From positions 2,828,366 through 2,892,365 of the forward strand of contig NW_003314261.1 of assembly GCF_000143415.4 (NCBI RefSeq): a stretch of DNA of 64,000 bases. Reading direction: 5' to 3'. The notes under the pieces were generated by a model. It was not told the origin of the DNA and ran no database searches. It worked only from the letters and a program-made list of their open reading frames with translations. A program made the position numbers and the translations under genes. Positions 21,236-30,910 of this stretch are shown here, piece by piece. How positions within the stretch are numbered: position 1 is the first letter of the stretch; each line of letters starts with the position of its first letter. The DNA is from Selaginella moellendorffii (taxonomy: Eukaryota > Streptophyta > Lycopodiopsida > Selaginellales > Selaginellaceae).

Positions 21236-23439
21236 CTACAAACGCGCCTGGAGCGCTGGCACAAACTTGACAATGCGTCGATACGCATCCAGCGTGAGGA
21301 AATCGTCCAGATCCTCCTTGGTGCACTGCCTCGCAAACAATGCCGCGGCCTCACGATATCGCCCACTCTCAAACCTCTTCTTCCCCACCTCTCTCTCGAT
21401 CCTCCCGATCTCCTCCTCCACGACTCGCCCAAATAGCTCCTTGCTCACACTGACGGCCACGATCTCGCCATCCAGCACGGCGCCATACTTGATCCACTGC
21501 CAGTTCTGGACCCGGCTAATCTCCGCCGTTGCCGCGTCCTCCATGAGATTGTAGAGCGGTACGGAGCCAGTCCCCGTGAGCCACGCGGCGAGGTACTGGA
21601 TGCCGACACGTGTGTTGTGGCGCAGGCCCTCTAGGGTTCTCACGCCGCGCGGCATTTGGAGGAGGTCGGCCTCCGTGACGTGCACGTCGTCACGCTTGAT
21701 GTGGAGCTGGTTGGCGCGCGGCATGTTGTCGTCGAAGACCTTGGTCACCAGCTCGATCAGTCCGGGATGCGCCGCCCAGGTTCCATCGTGCCCGGCCTTC
21801 ACCTCGCGGAGCTTGTCCGCGCGGACGAGCTCGAAGGCGGTGTCGTTGGCGGCGGGATCGTCGCGGATGGGGATCTGCGCGGCCTGATCGGTCGGATCGG
21901 ACAAGCGATCGATCGATACAGGCAAGTGAAAGATCGGTCAGCAAGCGAAAATATTTCGGGGAAGTGGATCCGAATGAAAGAACGATCAATCAGGCAGATA
22001 TTTCGGAGAATCACGCAAGATCGATCGATGTTTCGGGGAAGTGGACTGTAGATCGATAGCGATCAGGTCGGAGTTATCAATCAGGGAAGAATAGGCAGAT
22101 ATTTCGGAGAATCACGCAAGAAAGTGGACTGTAGATCGATCGCGATCACGGGATGAACAGGCAGATATGTCGGAGCATCACGATCGATGAGCAGCAAAAT
22201 CTAGGAAATAGGCAACAGAGATCGATGGAGGGAAAGAAATTCTGGAAGGAATGGGAGGAGAGGAGAAAATTTTGGCTTACCATTCCTCCCATGGCGTGGA
22301 CACCGCGGCGATGGCACGTCTTGATGAGCAGCTCCGTGTAGCTCTTGAGGAAGTGCTGGGTCATCCCCACCTGGAAGCGATCGGGCAGCAGTCGATCGGG
22401 GTGAGCGCGCACCGTCTTGACGAAGCTAAAGATGTAGTCCCAGCGCCCGCAATTCAATCCGGCCGAGTGCTCGCGCAGCTCGTAGAGGATCTCGTGCATC
22501 TGGAACACCGCCGGCAGCGTCTCGATCAGCACCGTCGCGCGGATGCTACCGCGCGGCGCGGCCATCCTCTCCTCGGCTCGATCAAACACGGCGTTCCACA
22601 CCGCGGCCTCGCGCGAGTGCTGCATCTTTGGGAGGTAGAAGAAGGGGCCATAGCCGTCGTGCTTGGATCGGAAGGAGGAGTGATTGTGGAAGTAGTAGAG
22701 GCCGAAATCGATGAGCGCGCCAGTGGCGGGCTCGCCATCGATCTCGATGTGGGCTTCCTGGAGGTGCCAGCCGCGGGGGCGGACGAAGAGCACCGCGGTC
22801 TTGTCATTGAGCTTGTAGTGCTTGTTCCTGGCCTTGTCCTCGAAGGAGATGGATCGATTCACAGCGTCGCAGAGATTCTTCTGGCCGCGCACGATGTTGT
22901 CCCAGGTTGGAGAGAGGGAATCCTCGAAATCGGCCTGCCAAGAAACAAGAAATTATCACTAGACAATTCGATCCAAAATCTTGCAAGAACTAGAAATTCC
23001 ACAAGAACAATAGATCATCCAAAATCTTCGCAAGAAACTCAAGAAACTCTCGAAATCCTTCGCTGCTCACCATGAAAACTTTGGCGCCCGAGTTGAGGGC
23101 ATTGATGATCATCTTGCGCTCCACGGGGCCAGTGATCTCCACCCGGCGATCCGCGATCACGGCCGGCGTCTTGGAGCAGCTCCAATCGCCCTCGCGGAGC
23201 TCCCGCGTGGCTGGATCGAACCCTGGCAGCTCGCCGCTATCGTAGCGCGCTTGCTCCTCCCGCCGGCATCCCAGGTTGAATTTCACGCGCGGGCGAAACT
23301 CGCGCTCCAAATCCGCCACGAACTGGAGCGCCTCGCGGCTGAGGATCCGGTTGAGGGAGGGATCCGAGAGAGGCCCGCGGATCCGGATGCCCGCTGGCGC
23401 GTCCAGCGGAAGCGATTTGGAAGAGTAGCCATTCTCCAT
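21236..23439 (-). CDS. MLS: Malate synthase, glyoxysomal
   Basis: Condenses glyoxylate with acetyl-CoA to malate in the glyoxylate cycle. Three exons: about 23439-23071 (start [13 protein letters not shown]), about 22935-22281, and about 21882-21236. Signatures include [20 protein letters not shown] then [31 protein letters not shown], the family motif [23 protein letters not shown] then AAQIPI, and GTWAAHPGL. The catalytic Arg, Glu and Asp of these motifs are present. The protein ends ARL, a PTS1-type peroxisomal signal. The second intron (about 400 bp) contains tandem repeats. Length, about 560 residues, fits plant enzymes. Confidence 0.95.
21945..22182. repeat. Tandem repeats inside a malate synthase intron
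   Basis: The block GGCAGATATTTCGGAGAATC recurs at about 21991 and 22093, with a diverged copy (GGCAGATATGTCGGAGCATC) at about 22158 and shorter copies (TATTTCGGGG, TGTTTCGGGG) at 21948 and 22028. GTGGACTGTAGATCGAT occurs at about 22040 and 22125. The array is rich in GATCGATC. Confidence 0.8.
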
Positions 23440-23472
23440 GCTGTGACCAATTGATCGATCACCGATCGCTGG

Positions 23473-23480
23473 AAACCCTA
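23473..23480 (-). promoter_or_regulatory. Telo-box before malate synthase
   Basis: AAACCCTA on the + strand lies 34-41 bp before the ATG at 23439. Confidence 0.55.
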
Positions 23481-23683
23481 GGATAGGGGAGAAGATACGA
23501 CGAGATACGTAGGAGGAGTGTGGACGAGCTGCGCATTATTGACATGAAATCTATACTCGGAAAGATCCGAGGTCAGAGCCTATCTTTCTAAACAGGGAAG
23601 ATGTACACTTGGCAATGGCGGCCAAGTTAATCCCGACCGCTCATTTAAAATTCCCTTGGTCAACAAATGTCAACGATCAACGG

Positions 23684-25675
23684 CTACCGGCGAAGAAGGT
23701 TTGAGACCGTCACATACGAGGCGGCATCCTGGCCGTCAACCCCAAGTGCCCACCCCGCGACGCGGGCGCCGCGCGTCGCGTCGCCGTGTGTCTTGCAAGC
23801 GCCCAACAGTACCGCCCAGGAGCTGGACAGGTCCGCCGCTGGGAGGCTCTGGATGAAGCTCTCGGCGCTGTCCAGCCATCCCGCGCGGCCCAGGAGATCC
23901 ACCACGCACCCAATGTGCTCCGCCTCGGCTTGGATCCCATAGTCGCGCCGGAACGCCACGAAGTAGTGGTAGCCGAGCTCTACCTCCCCGACGTGGCTGC
24001 ATGCCGCCAGCACGCTGACGAACGTGGCAGCACTAGGCGGTACGCCGTCAAGCTCCATCTCGCTGTACAGCTCCAGGGATTCCAGACTGTGTCCGTGCCG
24101 CGCGAGTGCCTCGATCATACAGTTCCACGACACCAGGTTCCTCCTGTGGCCCATGCCGTCGAATACCGCGCGGGCCTCGGCAATGCTGCCGCACGACGCG
24201 TACATGGCCATGACCGTGTTGGCGACGAAGGGATCCGAGTCGAGCCCCGCGGACGTGGCCCGCGCGTGGAGCGATCGCCCGTGAGCGATCCCGAGCTGGG
24301 ACGCGGCCTCGATCGCCGCCACGAATGTATACTCGTTGGGACGAACGCCCTCGAGCTCCATCCGGCGGAGCGCTGCCACAGCGTCGCTGGATCGCCCGTC
24401 AGCGGCTAGGGCCGAGATGAGCGCCGTCCACGGCACGACGCCCTTCTCCCAGATCTCGGAAAAGACGCGCCGCGCGTCATCTGTGCGGCTACACTTGGCG
24501 TAAAGCCCGAGTAGCGCGGTAAGCAGCTGGTCGTCTAGCGTGACGCCGGAGGATAGCAGCGCGCCATGGATTCGCACGGCTAGATCCGGCGGCACACCGC
24601 CAGCGGCACAGGCACTAATGATGCTCGTGAAGGTAGAGCCGTCGGGCCTGGCGGCGCCGTCCAGATTCATCGCCCAGAAGAAGCCAAGCGCTTCGTGGAT
24701 CGCTCCCGCCTGGCTGCTCACCGCGATCATCACGTTCCACATCACGGCATTCCTCTCGGGCAGTGAGTGGAAGATCTCGCGCGCGCGATCGAGCTCGCCC
24801 AGCTTGCCATACATGTTGAGCAGCGCGGCGGCGACGATGGGGCTGGATCCATGGCCGCTGGCGGCGACGGCGGCGGCGAGGCTGGCGATCCTCTGCGCCG
24901 CCACCGCGCGGTACCGCGGTGGTGGCGATCGCGGCGAGCTCGCGCACGCGTCCAGCGCGCTCACAAAGGTGACGCGGTCGGGCTTGAGACCCTCGAGCAC
25001 CATTCTCTCGTACAGCTCCATCGCAGGACCAAAACGCCCGTTCTGGGCATTTGCAGTGATGACCGCGGTCCAGCAAATGCTGTTCTTTCTCGGCATCTTT
25101 GCGAAGGCGTTTCTAGCTCGATCGACGCTACCACACTTCCCATACGCATTCACTAGCGCAGTTCCAACGACGATCTCCAGATCCAGCCCCAGCGACGCGA
25201 TTCTCGCGTGAAGCGCAATTACCGCGTCGAGGCATCGCAGCTCCGAGCACGCGACGAGGACGCTCACGAACGTAGCGGCGTTGGGCGCTACGCCGGACTG
25301 GTCCATGAAGCGCAGGAGATGGAGGGCCTCCCAGCGGCGATCCGCGCTCTCGGAGAAGGCGGCGATGAGGATCGTCCAGGAGAAGACGTTCTTGTCCGCG
25401 ATGGCGTCGAAGATCTTCCTGGACTCGTCGGGGCGGCCGCATTTGCCATACATATCGGCCAGGCAATTGGCCAGGAACCGGTCCTGGCTCAATCCGTGAA
25501 ACTTGCGGATGTGATCGTGGATGCGCTGCCCCTGCTCGAGCGCGCGATCGTCGGCGCAGCGCCGCAGCACCGCCGCGTACGTTGACGGCGCCGCCTGGCT
25601 CTTGGCGCGCTCCATCTCGTCCAAGACGCCAGAGATGCGCGCCATGGCACAGTCCTCGTCCAGGAGGCCAAGCAT
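23684..25675 (-). CDS. Pentatricopeptide-repeat protein, PLS class with truncated E domain
   Basis: An intron-less ORF of 663 residues in PPR repeats. Signature repeats include FLANCLADMYGKCGRPDESR, NVFSWTILIAAFSESADRRW, and NLVSWNCMIEALARHGHSLE, followed by YGIQAEAEHIGCVVDLLGRA. Such proteins bind single-stranded organelle RNA and often guide C-to-U editing. The C-terminus enters the E motif (SSWAVLLGACKTHGD ... ASYVTVSNLLRR) but stops there; the remaining E, E+ and DYW parts are missing. It would need a DYW partner to edit, or act in another way. The reading frame has high GC content. The N-terminus shows no obvious transit peptide. The stop lies about 245 bp from the malate synthase start. 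Confidence 0.9.
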   Translation of the reverse strand: MLGLLDEDCAMARISGVLDEMERAKSQAAPSTYAAVLRRCADDRALEQGQRIHDHIRKFHGLSQDRFLANCLADMYGKCGRPDESRKIFDAIADKNVFSWTILIAAFSESADRRWEALHLLRFMDQSGVAPNAATFVSVLVACSELRCLDAVIALHARIASLGLDLEIVVGTALVNAYGKCGSVDRARNAFAKMPRKNSICWTAVITANAQNGRFGPAMELYERMVLEGLKPDRVTFVSALDACASSPRSPPPRYRAVAAQRIASLAAAVAASGHGSSPIVAAALLNMYGKLGELDRAREIFHSLPERNAVMWNVMIAVSSQAGAIHEALGFFWAMNLDGAARPDGSTFTSIISACAAGGVPPDLAVRIHGALLSSGVTLDDQLLTALLGLYAKCSRTDDARRVFSEIWEKGVVPWTALISALAADGRSSDAVAALRRMELEGVRPNEYTFVAAIEAASQLGIAHGRSLHARATSAGLDSDPFVANTVMAMYASCGSIAEARAVFDGMGHRRNLVSWNCMIEALARHGHSLESLELYSEMELDGVPPSAATFVSVLAACSHVGEVELGYHYFVAFRRDYGIQAEAEHIGCVVDLLGRAGWLDSAESFIQSLPAADLSSSWAVLLGACKTHGDATRGARVAGWALGVDGQDAASYVTVSNLLRR

Positions 25676-25754
25676 GGCATCAGTTCTAGAGAGTTTCCAC
25701 GTCTTCTCGATTGAGAGGAAGCTAGCTAGAACAAAATCCCAAAGATCATACCAT

Positions 25755-26839
25755 CTATCCCATGGCGGCTTTCAGCGCGTCCCCAGCGCCTTGGAAGAAG
25801 CACCACGAGAGGATGAAATCGGCGATGAAGATGCAAACCAGCGAGATCACCACCGCGGAGGTCGTGCTCTCTCCAACACCTTTAGCGCCACCCAGAGTCT
25901 GCAAAGAACACGCCAAGAACACGCTTTAGAACGATCAAAGCTCTCAAAGCTTACCGTCACTCCCCAGGCGCAGCTCACGATCGAAATGATCCCTCCAAAC
26001 ACGAACGACTTGATCATGGTGCTCACGATGTCCCACGGCTGCAAGGCTCTCGCGGCGGAGTCGAGGATGATGTTGGCGCTCACCCGGTACACCGAGTCGG
26101 CCAGGAGCACGCTCGCCGCCATCCCCACCGAGAAACACATGAGCGTGAGGAACGGCATCGCCAGGCAGCACGCCAAGACTCTGGGAGTGATGAGGTAGTC
26201 CACCGGATCAGTCCCAAGAACACGCAGAGTATCGGTTTGCTCGGATACTTGCATCGTCCCAAGCTCCGCCGCGAAGGCGCTGCCCACCCGGCCCGCGAGG
26301 ATCACCGCCGTCACCACCGGAGAGAGCTCCCGCGCCAGCGCCAGTGCGAGGACGCCACCCACGGATCGCGTGAGGCCGAGCTTGGCGAACTCGCGGACGA
26401 ACTGGATCGTGAAGACCATCCCCACGAAGGAGGCGGTGAGGAGATTGACGCCCAGGGAGCCCGGGCCGACGGCCTCCAGCTGCTGGACGGTGTTCCGGAC
26501 GTGGATTCTTCCCTGGAGAGTGCGCAGGATCACCTGGCCGCCGATGACGAGTGTGGCGAGCGCGCGCCAGAGGTAGCGCGGCGGCTTCCATCCCGCGAGC
26601 ACGGGGCTAGAATCGGCCTCTACTGCTGCTGCGGCGGCTGTGGCTGCGGCGGCGGACGATAGAGGCGCGCCATCGGTGCTCTGCTGCTGAAACCCTGCCC
26701 GGCATTTTTGGAGGCAGGCTAGCTTCTTCCGCGGCGGTCGAGGAGCGCCGCGATCTGCTGGGAAGAAGTGGCGGCGATGGAGCAATGACAGACCTGGCGG
26801 AATCTTTGCACGGAGGAGCGCCCTCGCCACATCTGCCAT
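25755..26839 (-). CDS. TGD1: TGD1, chloroplast lipid ABC transporter permease (MlaE family)
   Basis: Permease of the TGD1-TGD2-TGD3 complex that moves ER-derived lipid across the inner chloroplast envelope. The MlaE domain is clear: VQQLEAVGPGSLGVNLLTA, FVGMVFTIQFVREFAKLGL, ALARELSPVVTAVILAGRVG, FAAELGTMQVSEQTDTLRVL, and GTDPVDYLITPRVLACCLAM, ending GADFILS-like FIADFILSWCFFQGAGDALKAAMG. One intron separates GVTV and TLGG. I chose the ATG at 26839 (MADVARALLR), which starts a Ser/Arg/Ala-rich transit peptide. An in-frame ATG at 26938 exists, but the telo-box between them suggests leader sequence. The PPR gene downstream starts 80 bp after this stop. Confidence 0.92.
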
Positions 26840-26852
26840 GCATTCCTGCCTA

Positions 26853-26860
26853 TTAGGGTT
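26853..26860 (-). promoter_or_regulatory. Telo-box before TGD1
   Basis: TTAGGGTT lies 14-21 bp before the chosen ATG at 26839. It supports this start over the in-frame ATG at 26938. Confidence 0.5.
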
Positions 26861-26939
26861 CTTGGCCAGCCACACAAAGATTTGCCTCTCATTTGAGCTA
26901 GAGAAATTTGCCATTTTAGCACATCCAAACTTTTCCATC

Positions 26940-28994
26940 CCAAATAACTTTTAATATTATACATTTCCTTCTCTGTAATAATAGAATTAAGTGGTTGTGC
27001 TGCACATTAACATGTAGCATGTTTAATAGTAAAACTTAATTCAGTTTATCAATTAAAAATTTATAATATTATAAGTTATAAACATAATTTTATTTTTATT
27101 ATATAAATAATATTAAATGGTATCATAAATTAAAATATACTAAGAAATGTTTAAAAAAATTTATAAATTATAAACATACAGACTTTTTACGAAGATCATA
27201 GAAAGTCAAAAGATTTTTTTCTTTAGCCTAAAGATTTCACTGAAAAATGTTTTAACAAAATTAATCTAAATAAATGACAACCCTTAGATAGTAGAATATT
27301 TTAAAAAATTTAAGTATATTTTAATTATATTTATTTAGTTCTTCTTTAGCAAACTAAAAATAACCTTAGATATTACAAAATAACATTTTAGAAATATATT
27401 ATTAATTATTTTCCCTAATTAAAAAATAAGAAATTTAAAAAAATATATTTAACTATCATAAGTAAATAGATAATTTTTATTTACATTTTTATAATTACTA
27501 TGCATTATGTAACATTGTACTTAGACAAATAAAATATTTAGAATATTGCAAAGAAAAACTTATTAACATGGCATAAATATAATCTTTCTAAATTAATATT
27601 AAACGTAACCTTTTTAAAACCCTAAAGTGAAGAGAAAAAGAGAAATATACAATGATAGTCTCAGATGTTTTAATATTAAATAGTTGCACTATATGTATAA
27701 CATTATTTTTACATTTTATCAATACCATTTTAAAATCTCAATACACATATACAATACTCCAGTTTTCTCACAAAATTAAAACCCCACACACTTAAAATAT
27801 TTAAATAAAAAACAAAAATTAAAATTATACTTAAACTTCATTAGTTTTATTTGCTGAATTTAAAATTTTGTATAAGATTAAAGAAAAATAATTAAAGATT
27901 TATAATACATATCCTTTTTATTACTATGAATACTAAATTCCAGAAAAATTCTTAGTAAATAAAACTTTACATTATATATTATTTTTAGCTTTTAAAGAAT
28001 AATAAATTGTAAATCCTATAACCTTAAAAATATTTTTATTTTTTTCATAACATAGTTACTATCAAAATTTGGATAACTACAGAATGCTATACATATTAAA
28101 CCCATCATACAAACTTGTCTAGTTAATTGATAATACTAAATTGTAAATTGGGCTGTGAGGTAAATCCCATCAACCTGTTTAAGATTTCCTGCATTTATCC
28201 AATGTCCATATAGCTCGCCTCAAGAACAAAGTTCATGAACTACCATAGACAAACAAAGAATACATAGGAGGAGGATCCAACAGCAAGACAGCTGCTGAGG
28301 CTACAGTGGCAAAGCAGGCAGAGATTTCGTGCTACCTGGCACCATTGCCCTTCAACAACATCAAGGGCAAGGTGAGTGGGTAAATTGCATAGCCAGGATT
28401 GTGACCCTATGCCATGTTGTAGTAGAGCTCATTTTTGGTTTTTCTGATTGTGTTATCCAGGGAAGTTTGTAGCAAGATTTCCATACAAATCACTGGTCAC
28501 TTATCTCCTGGTAAACCTCTGGGCTATGCAGACGAAGTGAACAGAGATATTTTTGGGAAACTGCAAATTCCACTGGAAGAAAGGGAGGCAAGATCCTTTC
28601 AAGGCAATCCTAAGAGGCCATGCAAATGGCTTAAGAGAAGATTCACGAGCCTTTACTCTCTCCAAAAGCTCTTGGGTATTATCCCTGTGAGTAATTGGTG
28701 TGAATCCAAAAAGGCTGGAGAAATGCTAAGAGAGCAAGTTCTGGAATGTCAAGTTTGGGATAGGAATCATTAGATTATAGAATATATTGGGAGGTGTTTA
28801 GGTATGTTTATAAATTATAAACATAAATGAAATTGTTAGATAATAGAATATATTTTAAATATATTGGAAAGTTCTTTAAAAATAATTTCAAAATAAACCT
28901 TTTGGACATATGAAAACAGAAAGCTTTACAAACTTGATTTCTCGAGCAGGCAGTAAAAATTTACAAACCAAAGGCAATCCTTTGTATTGTCGGC
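26940..28994. other. AT-rich intergenic DNA
   Basis: About 1.2 kb (26940-28160) is extremely AT-rich with no reading frame. A more balanced patch at about 28270-28780 has a 112-codon ORF without an ATG start (28435-28773) and a possible intron border at 28373. I recognise no family in it. It may be the trace of a transposon or a dead gene. Confidence 0.6.
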
Positions 28995-30537
28995 TCAAAT
29001 CCGTCCAACCTGCAAGGACGCTGCTACTTCTTTCCTCAGTTCCTCCATGTCCCTGGCCAGCTCCACATGATCCTGCTCGAGCATCAGCTGCTCCAGCGTC
29101 CGCCGGAGCTTTTCCAGCGCCACATCCAACCCCGACACGCCCTTGAGCGTCTTGTGCGTGCTCCCGACGCGAGCCAGGCTCTTGAGAGCCATGAGTGCCT
29201 GCATATCAAAAGTTCACGCAAGTTAAAACTCACAAAAACTTCGAGAGGCTTTCTTGCCTTTTCTTGAGTGTCCAAGTCCGACGAACCGAGTATCTGGACA
29301 ACAGATTCCACTAGCTCGTCCTCGGGAACGTAGCTTGATAAACCTCCTCCAGCTTCCGCAAGCTGCTCGGCTAAGTCGGCCACCAAAAACAGAGCCTTCT
29401 TCATGAGTCTCTGGCTCGTGCTAGAGCTGCTTAACAGTTCCTGCTCGACAGGAACAAGAAGATTAACAGAGATTGGAGCGAGAAATCAAGTTTCCACGAC
29501 GCTTACCTGCAAGAGTCTCGCGCCACCTTGCTCGTAAAACGCTTCGTGGCCAGCGGGATAGTTCCTGATCACAGCGGAAACGGCATACAGAGCCTTCACG
29601 GCCTCCTCCTCGGAAGTAGCCGTAACCATTTTCATCAAAGCTGGAAGTGTTTCCATTTGTAAAATCTACAATGATAAAGACATGAAGAAGTTCATGTAGC
29701 CGCCGCTTTCCATCGGACAAGGTGTTTTACCTGACTTTGGACGAGACGATTGTTCTGACTGGCCTTTCCCAGCACCCACGCTGCGGCTACCCGGATGTCC
29801 TCTTCGGGGCTCTGGAGCACATCGATCACAGCTTCCAGGCCACCCAGCTTGTTTAAATCTGAGAGAAAGAGATTTTTCAGTGAAAGTTCCAAAACAGGGA
29901 AAACAAAAACAGGTACCATTTGCGTTGTCAATCGGCTCAACGAGCTCCAGTAGCTCGTCCAAAGCACGCTTGTGCTCGTCAACCGAGAGAGAAGAATTCT
30001 TAAGATCCTTGATCGCTATTCTCATCAAATCTGCATCAGATGGCATTTTCAATCTCTCCATCAGTTCCTAATAAGCACAGAAACAAACAAATCCATTATA
30101 CACAGCCAGTTCGTTTCTCCAGGTTTCTTTCCTCACCTTGATATCCGCTCGACGCTTTGCGAGTTCCTCGGGAGTCAGCCTCATGGTTTCCCTGGCAGAG
30201 TCCTTTAGTTTCTCTGGATCAGAGTGTCCTGCGAAGAACACGAATCTTATACCATCCAACCCAGCAAGCATTGTTTGATACCTATGGCCCATTGGAGAAG
30301 GCTATCTAGCGTTGGAAACCCGACCTCGGTATCCTCCAACAGCGAGACCTGCGCCTTGGTTTCCAGATCCTTCTCGTCGATTCCAGTCACCCACGCAAAG
30401 CCTCCCCGGCTCGAATTCAGCTTCGCGTCCAGCCCAGCTATCCTAGAGAGCACAGTGGGCGGCGCCGCTGCCGCTGCCGCCCCGCAGGCCAGGGAGAAGA
30501 AACACACCAGCGCCATCGCCATCGCCATTCTCGCCAT
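28995..30537 (-). CDS. SIL1/HspBP1-like Hsp70 nucleotide exchange factor (ARM repeats)
   Basis: Multi-exon gene for an armadillo-repeat protein of the Fes1/HspBP1/SIL1 group, which releases ADP from Hsp70. The N-terminus (MARMAMAMALVCFFSLACG) is a good signal peptide, so an ER role with BiP is likely, as for SIL1. The N-terminal motif SLLQWAIGHSDPEKLKD is typical of the family. ARM-like repeats follow: LDELLELVEPIDNANDLNKL, GGLEAVIDVLQSPEEDIRVA, AWVLGKASQNNRLVQSQ, LKALYAVS-type and ALFLVADLAEQL. The C-terminal helix ends LQVGRI; there is no KDEL signal. It has short introns. It shares a 373-bp divergent promoter with the CCD gene. Confidence 0.78.
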
Positions 30538-30910
30538 TCCCCTTCCCTATCGCAAACCCTAAAATTTGCCACCACGTCGGACGTGGCATGCCAGTGAAAA
30601 GTTGCCACGTGTAACCAATGTTTAATTCAAAATCTCGCGCCACCATGTGTTTAAATCTGGCTTACGTATAGAGATGTAGGCCCGGGAATGGCAAGCCGAG
30701 TGGTCTTATCGATGGGGAGCCACAACTTTATCAACTAGATCTTCAAGATTGTCCCTCCCGCAAGGCATCCGTCTTTGTTGCTTGTAGCGCTGAATTTGAG
30801 CTTGAGCGAGTACAGTGACTCATACTGATTCATTACTCTGAGTAGTCTCCACGTCAATGCTTTGCGTACCTTGAGAGTACTCGCGGTCTCGTCTCGCAAT
30901 CTCACAGAGA
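30538..30910. promoter_or_regulatory. Divergent promoter between SIL1-like and CCD genes
   Basis: The region holds AAACCCTAA (30554-30562) close to the SIL1-like start, a near-palindrome CCACGTCGGACGTGG (30572-30586), and a G-box CCACGTG (30605-30611) followed by AACCAAT. Other ACGT cores occur at about 30664 and 30850. ACGT sites bind bZIP factors used in ABA and ER-stress responses (established knowledge), which would suit either neighbour. Confidence 0.55.

Noticed and set aside
21245-25585. Long opposite-strand ORFs over malate synthase, the PPR gene and TGD1
   Set aside because: They mirror the high-GC coding strand and lack family motifs; they are shadows of real genes.
26840-26938. 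Upstream in-frame ATG for TGD1
   Set aside because: The added residues are not typical of a transit peptide, and a telo-box lies between the two ATGs, so the downstream ATG was chosen.
28435-28773. 112-codon ORF in the AT-rich spacer
   Set aside because: It has no ATG start and no recognised family; it is only mentioned as a possible remnant.
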